A stretch of DNA of 64,000 bases from Cohnella hashimotonis (GTDB lineage: Bacteria; Bacillota; Bacilli; Paenibacillales; Paenibacillaceae), in assembly GCF_030014955.1 (NCBI RefSeq), contig NZ_JAGRPV010000001.1:7623501-7687500 (forward strand), read 5' to 3'. The first letter of the stretch is position 1, and every line of letters starts with the position of its first letter. Under the pieces are notes generated by a model. It was given only the letters and a program-made list of their open reading frames with translations. It made no database searches and was not told the DNA's origin. Below are positions 34,602-42,001 of this stretch, piece after piece. The position numbers were made by a program, and so were the translations under genes.

Positions 34602-35656
34602 AACACCGATACGACGAGCTGAGGCGGGCGACCTGGAGTCTGCCGGACGGCAAGCAGAAGCTCGCGGTCATGGAAGAAATGATCCTCATCGCGGACCGGT
34701 ACATGACCGAAGAAGATGCGTACGACATCCGGATGGACTACCTGTCCGCGGCGATCGAGGCCGGCTGTCCGGAGAAGATGCTCGTCGTCTTTTCCTGGTG
34801 CGTCTCCAAGTTCGAGAAAAATCCCGGCGTCTACGGCCATCATATGCTGATCTGGTGTTACAAATGGGTGCTGAACGAGCTCTGGCAGATGCCCGAGTTC
34901 AGTCTGGCGCAGATCGAGCGGATCTATGCGGACTTCAAGGAGAAGTGCCTGCAATTCGGTTTCAGCCTGCGTCCCTATTACCAGCAAAAGATCAACCTAC
35001 TGCTGTCGCAAGGCCTTCAGGCGGAAGCCGCGGCTTATTATAAGAAATGGCGCGCCGCGCCGCGGGATTCGCTGGCGGACTGCAAGGCTTGCGAGCAGAA
35101 CCTGTTCGGCAAGTATCACTTCCAGGTCGGCTACCCTAAAAAAGGGCTGCAGGCGCTGAAACCGATTCTCGACGGCCGGATGCGGTGCAGGTCCATTCCG
35201 CAAAATACGTACGCGCAGATCATTCTGCCGCTCCTGAAGGTCAAAGAATACGAGCAGGCGATTGCTGCCGCAAAGAAGTCCATTCACCTGTTGGACGGGC
35301 CGATGTATCTCGAGGAGTTCGGCTTGTTCCTGGCCTTCTACACGGTGACGGACCTGACCAAGGCGGAGAAGCTGTACAATCGTACGGTTCATTTCGCTCT
35401 CGAGAGCAAGAACGGCTGGATTCGGCTTCACTATTGGATGGCGGTTCGGCAGTTTCTGCGCGAGTGGCATCGGAAACGGCGCAGAAAAAAGCTGGCCGCG
35501 GCCGACGTCGTGACGCTCGATTGGCTGGACGGCGAGATCGCCTCGCTAACCGCAGCCTTTAATCGCAGAAACGGCAACGATTATGTGGGCCATATCGTCG
35601 CGGAGAACGACAAGATGGCGGGTAAGCTGCTTCGCGAATATGCGGCGGCGCAATAA
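34598..35656 (+). CDS. Unknown helical-repeat partner of the Hsp90-like protein
   Basis: 352 residues, almost wholly alpha-helical by composition, with repeating hydrophobic/aromatic pairs (for example GLQAEAAAYYKKW, KVKEYEQAIAAAKKSIHLL, LTKAEKLYNRTVHFALE) like TPR or related solenoid repeats. There is no signal peptide or membrane segment. The start overlaps the Hsp90-like stop (ATGA), so translation is coupled. TPR proteins are classical Hsp90 co-chaperones, so this may deliver or sense clients; that is inference. A C-terminal basic patch (RKRRRKK, about residue 290) is notable. A perfect terminator follows. Confidence 0.7.
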   Translation: MKHRYDELRRATWSLPDGKQKLAVMEEMILIADRYMTEEDAYDIRMDYLSAAIEAGCPEKMLVVFSWCVSKFEKNPGVYGHHMLIWCYKWVLNELWQMPEFSLAQIERIYADFKEKCLQFGFSLRPYYQQKINLLLSQGLQAEAAAYYKKWRAAPRDSLADCKACEQNLFGKYHFQVGYPKKGLQALKPILDGRMRCRSIPQNTYAQIILPLLKVKEYEQAIAAAKKSIHLLDGPMYLEEFGLFLAFYTVTDLTKAEKLYNRTVHFALESKNGWIRLHYWMAVRQFLREWHRKRRRKKLAAADVVTLDWLDGEIASLTAAFNRRNGNDYVGHIVAENDKMAGKLLREYAAAQ

Positions 35657-35670
35657 AGATGGTACAGGAA

Positions 35671-35696
35671 AAGCGGCCTTCGCGGGCCGCTTTTTT
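35671..35696 (+). terminator. Terminator of Hsp90-like operon
   Basis: AAGCGGCC / GGCCGCTT with a 6-base loop, followed by a T-run; 14 bases after the stop codon. Confidence 0.92.
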
Positions 35697-35706
35697 GTGA
35701 GCCAGG

Positions 35707-36525
35707 TCATTGGTTTCTCTGTAACGCAAGAATCTCTTGCTCCGACAACCCGGTTGCTTGGACAATGAGCGAGATATCTACATTTAACCGCAGCATGTTC
35801 TTAGCGACTTCCTTGATGCCCGCCTGCTTCGCTCCTTCAAGCATCGACGCTTCATCATGCAGATACTTCTGGCGAGCTTCGTACAGACGGCGGGCCTCCG
35901 AGTCTTGACTCAAGTATTGCAGCGTGTCCATCGCTTTTTCCAAGCCTGGTTCATTCATCTTCAGCACCTCCCAGTAGGTCGTATCCACGCCTTTCAGAAA
36001 AAGCAGCCAGTTTTCCAAGCCGCCTTGCGTAGGGATCACGTCTTCCAGCTTCGTCAATTCGAGAAAATGCACTTCGATGTCGTCGCTTAGCGTGATCAAT
36101 GTCCGGTCTTCGCGAAGATGGAACACATTATGATACTCGCCGTTCGGCAAAAAGGCATAGTTCAAAATATTGATGGTGACGCACTTCTTCAGCGCTTGAT
36201 ATCTCTCGCCTTCCTGAAGCTGGCCGGCATAACGCTTGCTCCAATAGAACAACGTCCGCTTTTCAATATCGTATTTGTTAAAGAGCTGCATTTCAATGTC
36301 AATCAGCTTGCCCTCCGCCGTCTTGGCGTAAACGTCGAAGATGGATTGCTTGTCGAGCGGGTCGTCCTTGTCGGTGTATGGATTCATCAGGATAATCTCG
36401 GTCAATGGCGGCTCCCCGGCCTTGTTGAATATCTGGTTGAGAAACGCCAACAGCACATCCTTGTTATTCTCGCTGCCGAAAATACGCTTGAATACAAAAT
36501 CCACCCTTGGATCAAGCAATTCCAT
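35707..36525 (-). CDS. Rpn-family PD-(D/E)XK nuclease/putative transposase
   Basis: 272 residues from the ATG at 36525, the start that matches the family's characteristic opening (LLDPRVDFVFKRIFGSE, then LLAFLN). The PD-(D/E)XK core is visible: Asp in FDVYAKT and E-x-Q in LIDIEMQLF. Relatives (RpnA-E) are DNA endonucleases that promote RecA-independent recombination. Here it is a single gene. Just upstream of the start lies one copy of a dispersed repeat (36596-36905), which may have arrived with it. A longer start at 36726 would translate that repeat and is rejected. Confidence 0.85.
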   Translation of the reverse strand: MELLDPRVDFVFKRIFGSENNKDVLLAFLNQIFNKAGEPPLTEIILMNPYTDKDDPLDKQSIFDVYAKTAEGKLIDIEMQLFNKYDIEKRTLFYWSKRYAGQLQEGERYQALKKCVTINILNYAFLPNGEYHNVFHLREDRTLITLSDDIEVHFLELTKLEDVIPTQGGLENWLLFLKGVDTTYWEVLKMNEPGLEKAMDTLQYLSQDSEARRLYEARQKYLHDEASMLEGAKQAGIKEVAKNMLRLNVDISLIVQATGLSEQEILALQRNQ

Positions 36526-36595
36526 CCCGACCACTCCAACTCGGTTTGATAGTCCCATTATAGCAAAATTTCGGCTTATTCTTCGCTGAAAGGGG

Positions 36596-36905
36596 AGGAT
36601 ATCCGAAAGTTGAGTGGTGCGAAACGCCTGCCGATGCTCATTCTCCAGCCGTGCCGACAGGTTGGCTAGCGTAGTACGAGTATCGCTATGCGTGGTTTTT
36701 TCGTCATAATGCCTGCGGATATGCATCTATTTCCGCCAGTGTCGGCCCTATTAAACAGGATTGATGCAAAAATGCATTTATTTTCCTCCGACTACTCCGA
36801 TTCCGACTCGTGCTTTGGATTTACATGCATATTTGCAGGCATTTTATTAAGTGTCGTTCGTCGATAGAAAATTCATGTACGGATGCAGGTATTTTTGAAC
36901 GGCAA
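36596..36905. repeat. Dispersed intergenic repeat, copy A (uninterrupted)
   Basis: About 300 bases that align with 52322-52558 plus 53947-54020. Shared blocks include TCCGAAA..TTGA near the left, CGCCTGC..AT..CATCTATTT, ACAGGAT..TGCAAA, TATTT.CCTCC, and TGCATATT with a right part ATAGAAAATTCATGTACGGATGCAG resembling ACAGAAAATAAATGTACAAATGCAG. Similarity is moderate, not identity. It lies directly upstream of the Rpn gene. In the 605-bp gap 36526-37130 it is the main content; a perfect palindrome CTTGCTATAGCAAG follows at 36974. Confidence 0.7.
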
Positions 36906-36990
36906 AGCGTCCGACAAGCTCCGCATGCCGAAAGCGCACTTACCTGTCATGAAACGCCGTCAAATTTAGACTGCTTGCTATAGCAAGAAA

Positions 36991-37015
36991 CCGTCAGGCA
37001 AGCCTGCCTTGACGG
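36991..37015 (-). terminator. Probable terminator after the GntR/KDG operon
   Basis: CCGTCAGGCA and TGCCTTGACGG pair with one bulge; on the minus strand the stem is followed by TTTCTTGC. It lies 116 bases beyond the GntR stop. The T-tract is short, so this is only probable. Confidence 0.5.
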
Positions 37016-37130
37016 TCCTTTCGTGTCGCGTACAGCGTACTTCTGCTGCCCTGCAACCTTCGCCTGCAGCGGCAGCTTTCTCCTGCTTTCTCCTGTTACC
37101 GTGCTTCAAGCCAACGTCCAACCGCCCGGC

Positions 37131-37844
37131 TCACACGTCGTAATTCACCACATAATGCTGCAGCGCCGTATTATAGTACCCCTCGCTGTACTCGACCACG
37201 CCGCCAGCCTCGTCGTAGGCGTAGCGCAGGCGCTTCAGCAGCGGCGTGCCCTCCGCCAAGTTCAACTGCTCGGCGACGCCGGCAGGCGCAGCCGATACCG
37301 CGAACGCATCCCGGAACCGCGCCAGCACGATGCCGTTCTCCTCCAGAAATCCGTACAACGACTGCTCCGCCAGCCCCGACAGGTCTGCCTTTTCCAACCT
37401 TGCCGGCAGATGGTGCGCATAGTGGATATACGGCGCCCCGTCCAACAAATAAAGCCGTTCGACCCGAAGACTCTCGCCTCCGAACAAACGCAGCTGCTCG
37501 GAGCCCGGCTCGTGCCGGACAGTCGCTGCGCCCAGCAGCCGTTTCTGCATCGCATGGCCTTCCTCGACGAGCAGCTCGGTGAAGCTCTTCCACGTCGAGC
37601 GCTTGGCCGCCTTTGTGTTGCGGATCACCCGCGTCCCCCGGCCGCTGCTCGGCTCCAGATAACCCTCCTGCACGAGCTCCTTGATGGCGCCCCGAATCGT
37701 GATCTTGCTCACGCCGAACTCCTCCTCGAGCCGCGGCTCGGGAGGAATGTTGGTGTCGAGCGGATACTGCCCGTGCAGAATCCGGTCCTTCAGTATGTTT
37801 TTGATCTGCATGTACAACGGCCGCTTGTTGCGGGACAGATTCAC
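37131..37844 (-). CDS. GntR-family regulator with UTRA domain
   Basis: 237 residues. The N-terminal winged helix (PLYMQIKNILKDRILHGQY, ITIRGAIKELVQEGYL) is followed by a ligand-binding UTRA domain of the HutC type (about 85-235). It is the last gene of the operon at 37131-41842 and is 11 bases after the kinase gene. It probably represses the operon and is released by a sugar-acid phosphate or related intermediate (inference). Confidence 0.9.
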   Translation of the reverse strand: MNLSRNKRPLYMQIKNILKDRILHGQYPLDTNIPPEPRLEEEFGVSKITIRGAIKELVQEGYLEPSSGRGTRVIRNTKAAKRSTWKSFTELLVEEGHAMQKRLLGAATVRHEPGSEQLRLFGGESLRVERLYLLDGAPYIHYAHHLPARLEKADLSGLAEQSLYGFLEENGIVLARFRDAFAVSAAPAGVAEQLNLAEGTPLLKRLRYAYDEAGGVVEYSEGYYNTALQHYVVNYDV

Positions 37845-37855
37845 GGTCTCGATCT

Positions 37856-38872
37856 CTACCTTTCTATGTCGCCTGCCGCCTCCGTCATGGCGCGGAAGAT
37901 TTCCGCCTCCGTCGACATCGGCGTGTCGCCCTGCACCGTATGGGCCAGCATCGCTGCGGCAGCCGCGAATTCGACGGTCCGCCCGGACGGCATTCCCGTC
38001 AGCGCGCCGTGCAGGATGCCGCTGGCGTACGCGTCTCCTGCTCCAATTCTATCATAGACCGCGAACGTAAGCGTTTTGGAAAAAGCGAATTGCCGGTTTT
38101 CATACAAAAAACCTTGCAATGCGTGGGTCCCGTCTCCGATGATGGCACGATGGGTGCCGGCGATTGCGGCGATGCCATAAGTATCGGCAACGGCCGGGAT
38201 GAGATCCGTGAGCTGATCCCTGCGGACCGTCCGGCTCGTCTCCATGCCGAGAATGTGAATCGCGTCCTTCTCGTTCATGAACACGAGGTCCGCAAGGCTC
38301 AGCATCTCGATATAATGCGGCTTCGCCTTGGCGTAGCCGTCCTCACCCCAGAGCGTCGGGCGATAGTTGCAGTCGAAAACGACGAGGCCGCCCTTGCGCT
38401 TGACCGCGCGCGCGAGCTCCGCCATATGGCCGCGCACCGTATCGTTCATAGCGAGCGTGATGCCGCAGAAGTGAACGGCGTCCAGCCCTTCCGCGAGCGC
38501 CTCCCAATCGTAAGCGCCGGCAGGCGCCGTGTTGAAGCTGCTCTCCAGCCGGTTCGTGTACGTGACGCGGCTCGGTCTGGCGCCGAAGCCGTTCTCGAGG
38601 AAGTAGAGACCGACGTACTTCCCGTCCCGCCGAATGAAGTCCTGGGCCACGCCCAGCTTGCGCAAATACGCGACCGCGGCGTCGCCCAGCGGATTCGCGG
38701 GCAGCGTCGTGACCAGATAGCCAGCATGCCCGAACCGCGCGAGCGCCGAGACGATATTGACCCCGGTGCCGGAGAACGAGTACTTCAGCGTATCCGCCTG
38801 GGTGAGCAGTTCGTAGCCCGGCACCTGCAGGCGCATCATCACTTCGCCGAAGGCGGCGACTTTTTTAGGCAT
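37856..38872 (-). CDS. PfkB-family sugar kinase, 2-keto-3-deoxygluconate kinase type
   Basis: 338 residues. It has the PfkB fold with N-terminal G-E-V-M-M-R and the C-terminal anion-hole/catalytic motif DRIGAGDAYASGILHG. With the aldolase and the ammonia-lyase next to it, the expected reaction is ATP-dependent phosphorylation of KDG to KDPG. Its start overlaps the aldolase stop by 8 bases. The substrate assignment rests on context. Confidence 0.85.
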   Translation of the reverse strand: MPKKVAAFGEVMMRLQVPGYELLTQADTLKYSFSGTGVNIVSALARFGHAGYLVTTLPANPLGDAAVAYLRKLGVAQDFIRRDGKYVGLYFLENGFGARPSRVTYTNRLESSFNTAPAGAYDWEALAEGLDAVHFCGITLAMNDTVRGHMAELARAVKRKGGLVVFDCNYRPTLWGEDGYAKAKPHYIEMLSLADLVFMNEKDAIHILGMETSRTVRRDQLTDLIPAVADTYGIAAIAGTHRAIIGDGTHALQGFLYENRQFAFSKTLTFAVYDRIGAGDAYASGILHGALTGMPSGRTVEFAAAAAMLAHTVQGDTPMSTEAEIFRAMTEAAGDIER

Positions 38873-39623
38873 ACCGGTCGACCAGCTCTTTCATCGTCGC
38901 CAGCAGGCGGCGCACATCGTCGGTCTTCGTTTTGCCTGTGGCCTTGTCGACGATTGAGGAGTAGACATGCGGAATCACCTGCGGCACGCCCGCTTCGAGT
39001 GCCATGCGGACGATCGGTTCGAAGTTGTCCAGGTCGATGCCGCCCGTCGGCTCGAGCGCGAAACCTTCCGCGGCGCAAGCTTCTACGACCGCCTTGTACT
39101 CGTCTTCGCGGCTCAGCCCGTTCATCGGAAAATACTTGAGCGCGTTGCCGCCCATGTCGCGCACAAGCGCAATCGCCGCACGGACGGGCAGGATCGCCTG
39201 CTCGGCCGCAGCCGCGCTAATCGGTCCCGTCGACACTTTAACATAGCCGACCCGGCCCGTCGGAGAGACGAGGCTGTTGATCCAGCTTTCCCTGCCGCCG
39301 AGGTTTGCACGTGTCGCGCCGACCGCGGGGAACACCTGATTGACATGGCTGCCGGGATAGTGCTTGACGATCTCCGCCACGACGGCTGCCTGCCGATTGT
39401 CGCCGGCGCCGAGACCGATCGATACGGCGTCGTCGATCGCCCGGCCGTATTCCTCCATCGCTTGCACTGCCGCCGCCACGGTCGGATAGTCCTTGGACAG
39501 CACGCCGACCAGCACATGCCCTTCGGCCGCATCGAACACTTCCTTGGCGTTTTCCACGCTGTTCGCCAAGACGTTCAGCGCCGCCCGCTCTCTGTACAGT
39601 CTTTTCGTCAAACCGCTCGTCAT
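38865..39623 (-). CDS. dgaF: KDPG aldolase-family protein (DgaF type)
   Basis: 252 residues. It matches the DgaF/EF_0839 type of 2-dehydro-3-deoxy-phosphogluconate aldolase: PNGLSRE..., GFALEPTGGIDLDNFEPIV and a Lys-containing YVKVSTGPI stretch. It should split KDPG into pyruvate and glyceraldehyde 3-phosphate. The symbol is assigned because the adjoining PLP enzyme is DgaE-like, the same pairing as in the Salmonella D-glucosaminate operon. It is not the classical Eda sequence. Confidence 0.8.
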   Translation of the reverse strand: MTSGLTKRLYRERAALNVLANSVENAKEVFDAAEGHVLVGVLSKDYPTVAAAVQAMEEYGRAIDDAVSIGLGAGDNRQAAVVAEIVKHYPGSHVNQVFPAVGATRANLGGRESWINSLVSPTGRVGYVKVSTGPISAAAAEQAILPVRAAIALVRDMGGNALKYFPMNGLSREDEYKAVVEACAAEGFALEPTGGIDLDNFEPIVRMALEAGVPQVIPHVYSSIVDKATGKTKTDDVRRLLATMKELVDRYA

Positions 39624-39624
39624 C

Positions 39625-40728
39625 TTATTGTCCTCCTGCCAGCTCGCGAATGCGCGACGCGATAATATGAATGTCGTCGCCCTGAAGCGGGCGCGGATCG
39701 ATATCGAAGTAGCCTTGGCGGACGCCGTAATCGCGGGTATAGATGGCGATGTCGCCCTCCTGCAGCGCCTTCGCCAGGCGCACGGCGGTCGTTCCCGTGA
39801 GCGCGGGATCGATCCGGACCCGCCCGCGGTAGATCGCGCGGCCCGCTTCGTCCTGCACGATCGACACCTGCACGCCTGCCAGATCGTTCAGGGGCGCCAG
39901 CGCCTGCAGCGATTCCTTTTCCCGCTCGCTCGTATCTTCCTTGACCATATACTCGTCCAGCGCCTGAAGCAAGCCGAACGTCGTCTCCTTGCCGACCTTC
40001 ATGCTGCGCCCGATGCCGTGAAGCTGCACCTTCAGCCATTCGACATACTTGCGCTTGCCGCCGACGATGCCCGAGGTGGGGCCTTCGATCGCTTTGGAGC
40101 CGCTGTAGATTGCCAGATCCGCGCACTTCACGTACTTGCGGACATCCTCCTCCGCCGCGGCGTCCACGATGAGCGGCACCCCGCGCCGCTGCGCAATTTC
40201 CCACACTTCCTCGACGGAGATCATGTTCTTTTGAACCGCATGATGCGACTTCACGTATAAAATGGCTGCCGTCCGCTCGCCGATCGCGTCCTCGATATGC
40301 TCGGCTTTGCCTTCGTTGGCGTAGCCTGCCTCAACGACCTTGCCGCCCCCCAGGTATACCATGGTCTCCACAGGCGCGCCGTACTGTACATTGTGCCCCT
40401 TCAGCATGACGATCTCGTTTCGCGCGATCGGCTCCTGATGCAGACGCTCGCTGAGACGTCGGTTGCCCTGCGTGACGATCGCCGCCACCGACAGCGCGAT
40501 GCCGCTCGACGCGGAATTGACGACGACCGCCGCCTCCGAGCCCAGAATGCCCGCGATCCGGTCGCCCGCCTTGTCGACGAGATCCGCGATCTCCACATAC
40601 TGCTGCCCGCCCTGCTTCATCGCTTCCATGACGGTGTCCGTCGGCGCGGACACGCCGAGGATGCTCATCCTCCCGCTTGCGTTGATGACGCGCTTAAGTC
40701 CATACTTCGCATGCCATGAATTCGCCAT
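39625..40728 (-). CDS. dgaE: DgaE-family PLP-dependent ammonia-lyase
   Basis: 367 residues, related to SelA. The PLP lysine lies in IYSGSKAIEGPTSG, with the phosphate-binding serines ahead in VNSASSGIALS. In Salmonella, DgaE converts D-glucosaminate 6-phosphate to KDPG and ammonia. Here no DgaABCD phosphotransferase genes are present, so the substrate could be a relative. The start has RBS GAGGAG nine bases upstream and lies inside the 3' end of the amidohydrolase gene (35-base overlap). Confidence 0.83.
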   Translation of the reverse strand: MANSWHAKYGLKRVINASGRMSILGVSAPTDTVMEAMKQGGQQYVEIADLVDKAGDRIAGILGSEAAVVVNSASSGIALSVAAIVTQGNRRLSERLHQEPIARNEIVMLKGHNVQYGAPVETMVYLGGGKVVEAGYANEGKAEHIEDAIGERTAAILYVKSHHAVQKNMISVEEVWEIAQRRGVPLIVDAAAEEDVRKYVKCADLAIYSGSKAIEGPTSGIVGGKRKYVEWLKVQLHGIGRSMKVGKETTFGLLQALDEYMVKEDTSEREKESLQALAPLNDLAGVQVSIVQDEAGRAIYRGRVRIDPALTGTTAVRLAKALQEGDIAIYTRDYGVRQGYFDIDPRPLQGDDIHIIASRIRELAGGQ

Positions 40729-41842
40729 TCGTCACGACTCCTCTCGGTACGATCCGTTGATTGGCCTTGCGTTCGATGCCTTCTGAATCCAAGAGCGACA
40801 CCGGCTCCTCCCGGACGTCAAATACCGTCAGATGCGCGGGATCCCCCGCCTGTATCCGTCCGAGCTCGGGTCGCCCGAGCCACTGCGCCGCGCTGGACGT
40901 GACGGCCGCGACGACTTCCTGCAAGGAATAGCCTAGATAAAGGAACTTGCTCATCACGTTCGCCAGACTGAACACCGGACCGTTCAGGCGATTGCCCCGG
41001 TAAATATCGGAGCTGATCGTATGCAGCCCGATGCCGTTCCGCTTCGCCGCCTCGGCGACGCGGAACGAGAAGCTCGCCGTGCCATGCCCGACATCCAGCC
41101 GTACGCCGCGCTCCAGTGCGTCCAGCAGCGCCGGAATCGGCCGGCCCTCGGCGTCAAAGAGATTGTTGGGCTTCCCGTTGAGGTAGTGCGTGACGATATC
41201 CCCTTCCCTCAGGTAGGAGAGCACCTCCTCGATGGCCGGCGGCGCGGAGCCGATATGGACCATGAGCGACAATCCCGTCGAGGCCGACAGCACCCGGGCG
41301 ACGCGCAGCGGCGCGATGCCGCTGTCGCCGACGACGCTGCGGCTGATGCGCGCCTTCAAGCCGACGATCACATCGGGATAACGGGCGACAGCCTCGCCTA
41401 CCCGATCCCCGTCGAGCCAGTCGAGCTGCGACAGCTCGTCGATCCGGCTCAGCCCGATGCGCGAGATGTTCAGAAACGCCAGCAGGTTCGTCTTTGCGCT
41501 CTCCCCGCTTGCCGCCAGCTCCCCGATCCGGTCCGCCCCGCAGCTGCCCGCGTCTACGATCGTCGCCACGCCCTGCTTGACGCCGATCTGGTCAATCTCG
41601 TCCCCATAGGGATCGAATGCCGGGAAGGCATGCACGTGCATGTCGATCCAGCCGCTCGATACGTAGGCGCCGCCGCAATCGATCGTGCGGTTAGCAGTAT
41701 AATCCAGCCCGTCTGCCATGCCGATCCGGCCATCCGCGAGCTTTGCCTCTAAAATCCGGCCGATTCGCCCATCCGCGATCTCGATGTCCACCGGTCTTCC
41801 GTCCAGCAGCTTCAGATTGCGCAGCAAGTAATCATTGCTCAA
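40694..41842 (-). CDS. Amidohydrolase/deacetylase-family metalloenzyme (EF_0837 type)
   Basis: 382 residues, first gene of the operon. It has the amidohydrolase metal motif DMHVHAFP, a later Asp-rich SCGADRIGE, and H-containing strands (LDVGHGTASF). Members accompany DgaE/DgaF homologues and are predicted N-acyl or dihydroorotase-like hydrolases; a de-acylation of an amino-sugar acid before DgaE acts is a plausible route. The start is TTG at 41842, with GGGTG seven bases upstream; no ATG fits better. A candidate -10 (TATGCT) lies further upstream on the minus strand. Confidence 0.82.
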   Translation of the reverse strand: MSNDYLLRNLKLLDGRPVDIEIADGRIGRILEAKLADGRIGMADGLDYTANRTIDCGGAYVSSGWIDMHVHAFPAFDPYGDEIDQIGVKQGVATIVDAGSCGADRIGELAASGESAKTNLLAFLNISRIGLSRIDELSQLDWLDGDRVGEAVARYPDVIVGLKARISRSVVGDSGIAPLRVARVLSASTGLSLMVHIGSAPPAIEEVLSYLREGDIVTHYLNGKPNNLFDAEGRPIPALLDALERGVRLDVGHGTASFSFRVAEAAKRNGIGLHTISSDIYRGNRLNGPVFSLANVMSKFLYLGYSLQEVVAAVTSSAAQWLGRPELGRIQAGDPAHLTVFDVREEPVSLLDSEGIERKANQRIVPRGVVTNGEFMACEVWT

Positions 41843-42001
41843 TTCTTTTCACCCGCTTATTCTGGGATAACGGCGGCTATTGCCTTAACCTATCCCTTAA
41901 GATAGCATAGAAATTAAAAAATACAATATATCGTTATAATGTTTATTCTTTTGTTTGTCTCCGTCCATCCACCTTCGTTCATCACATCGAGAGGGGCACG
42001 A

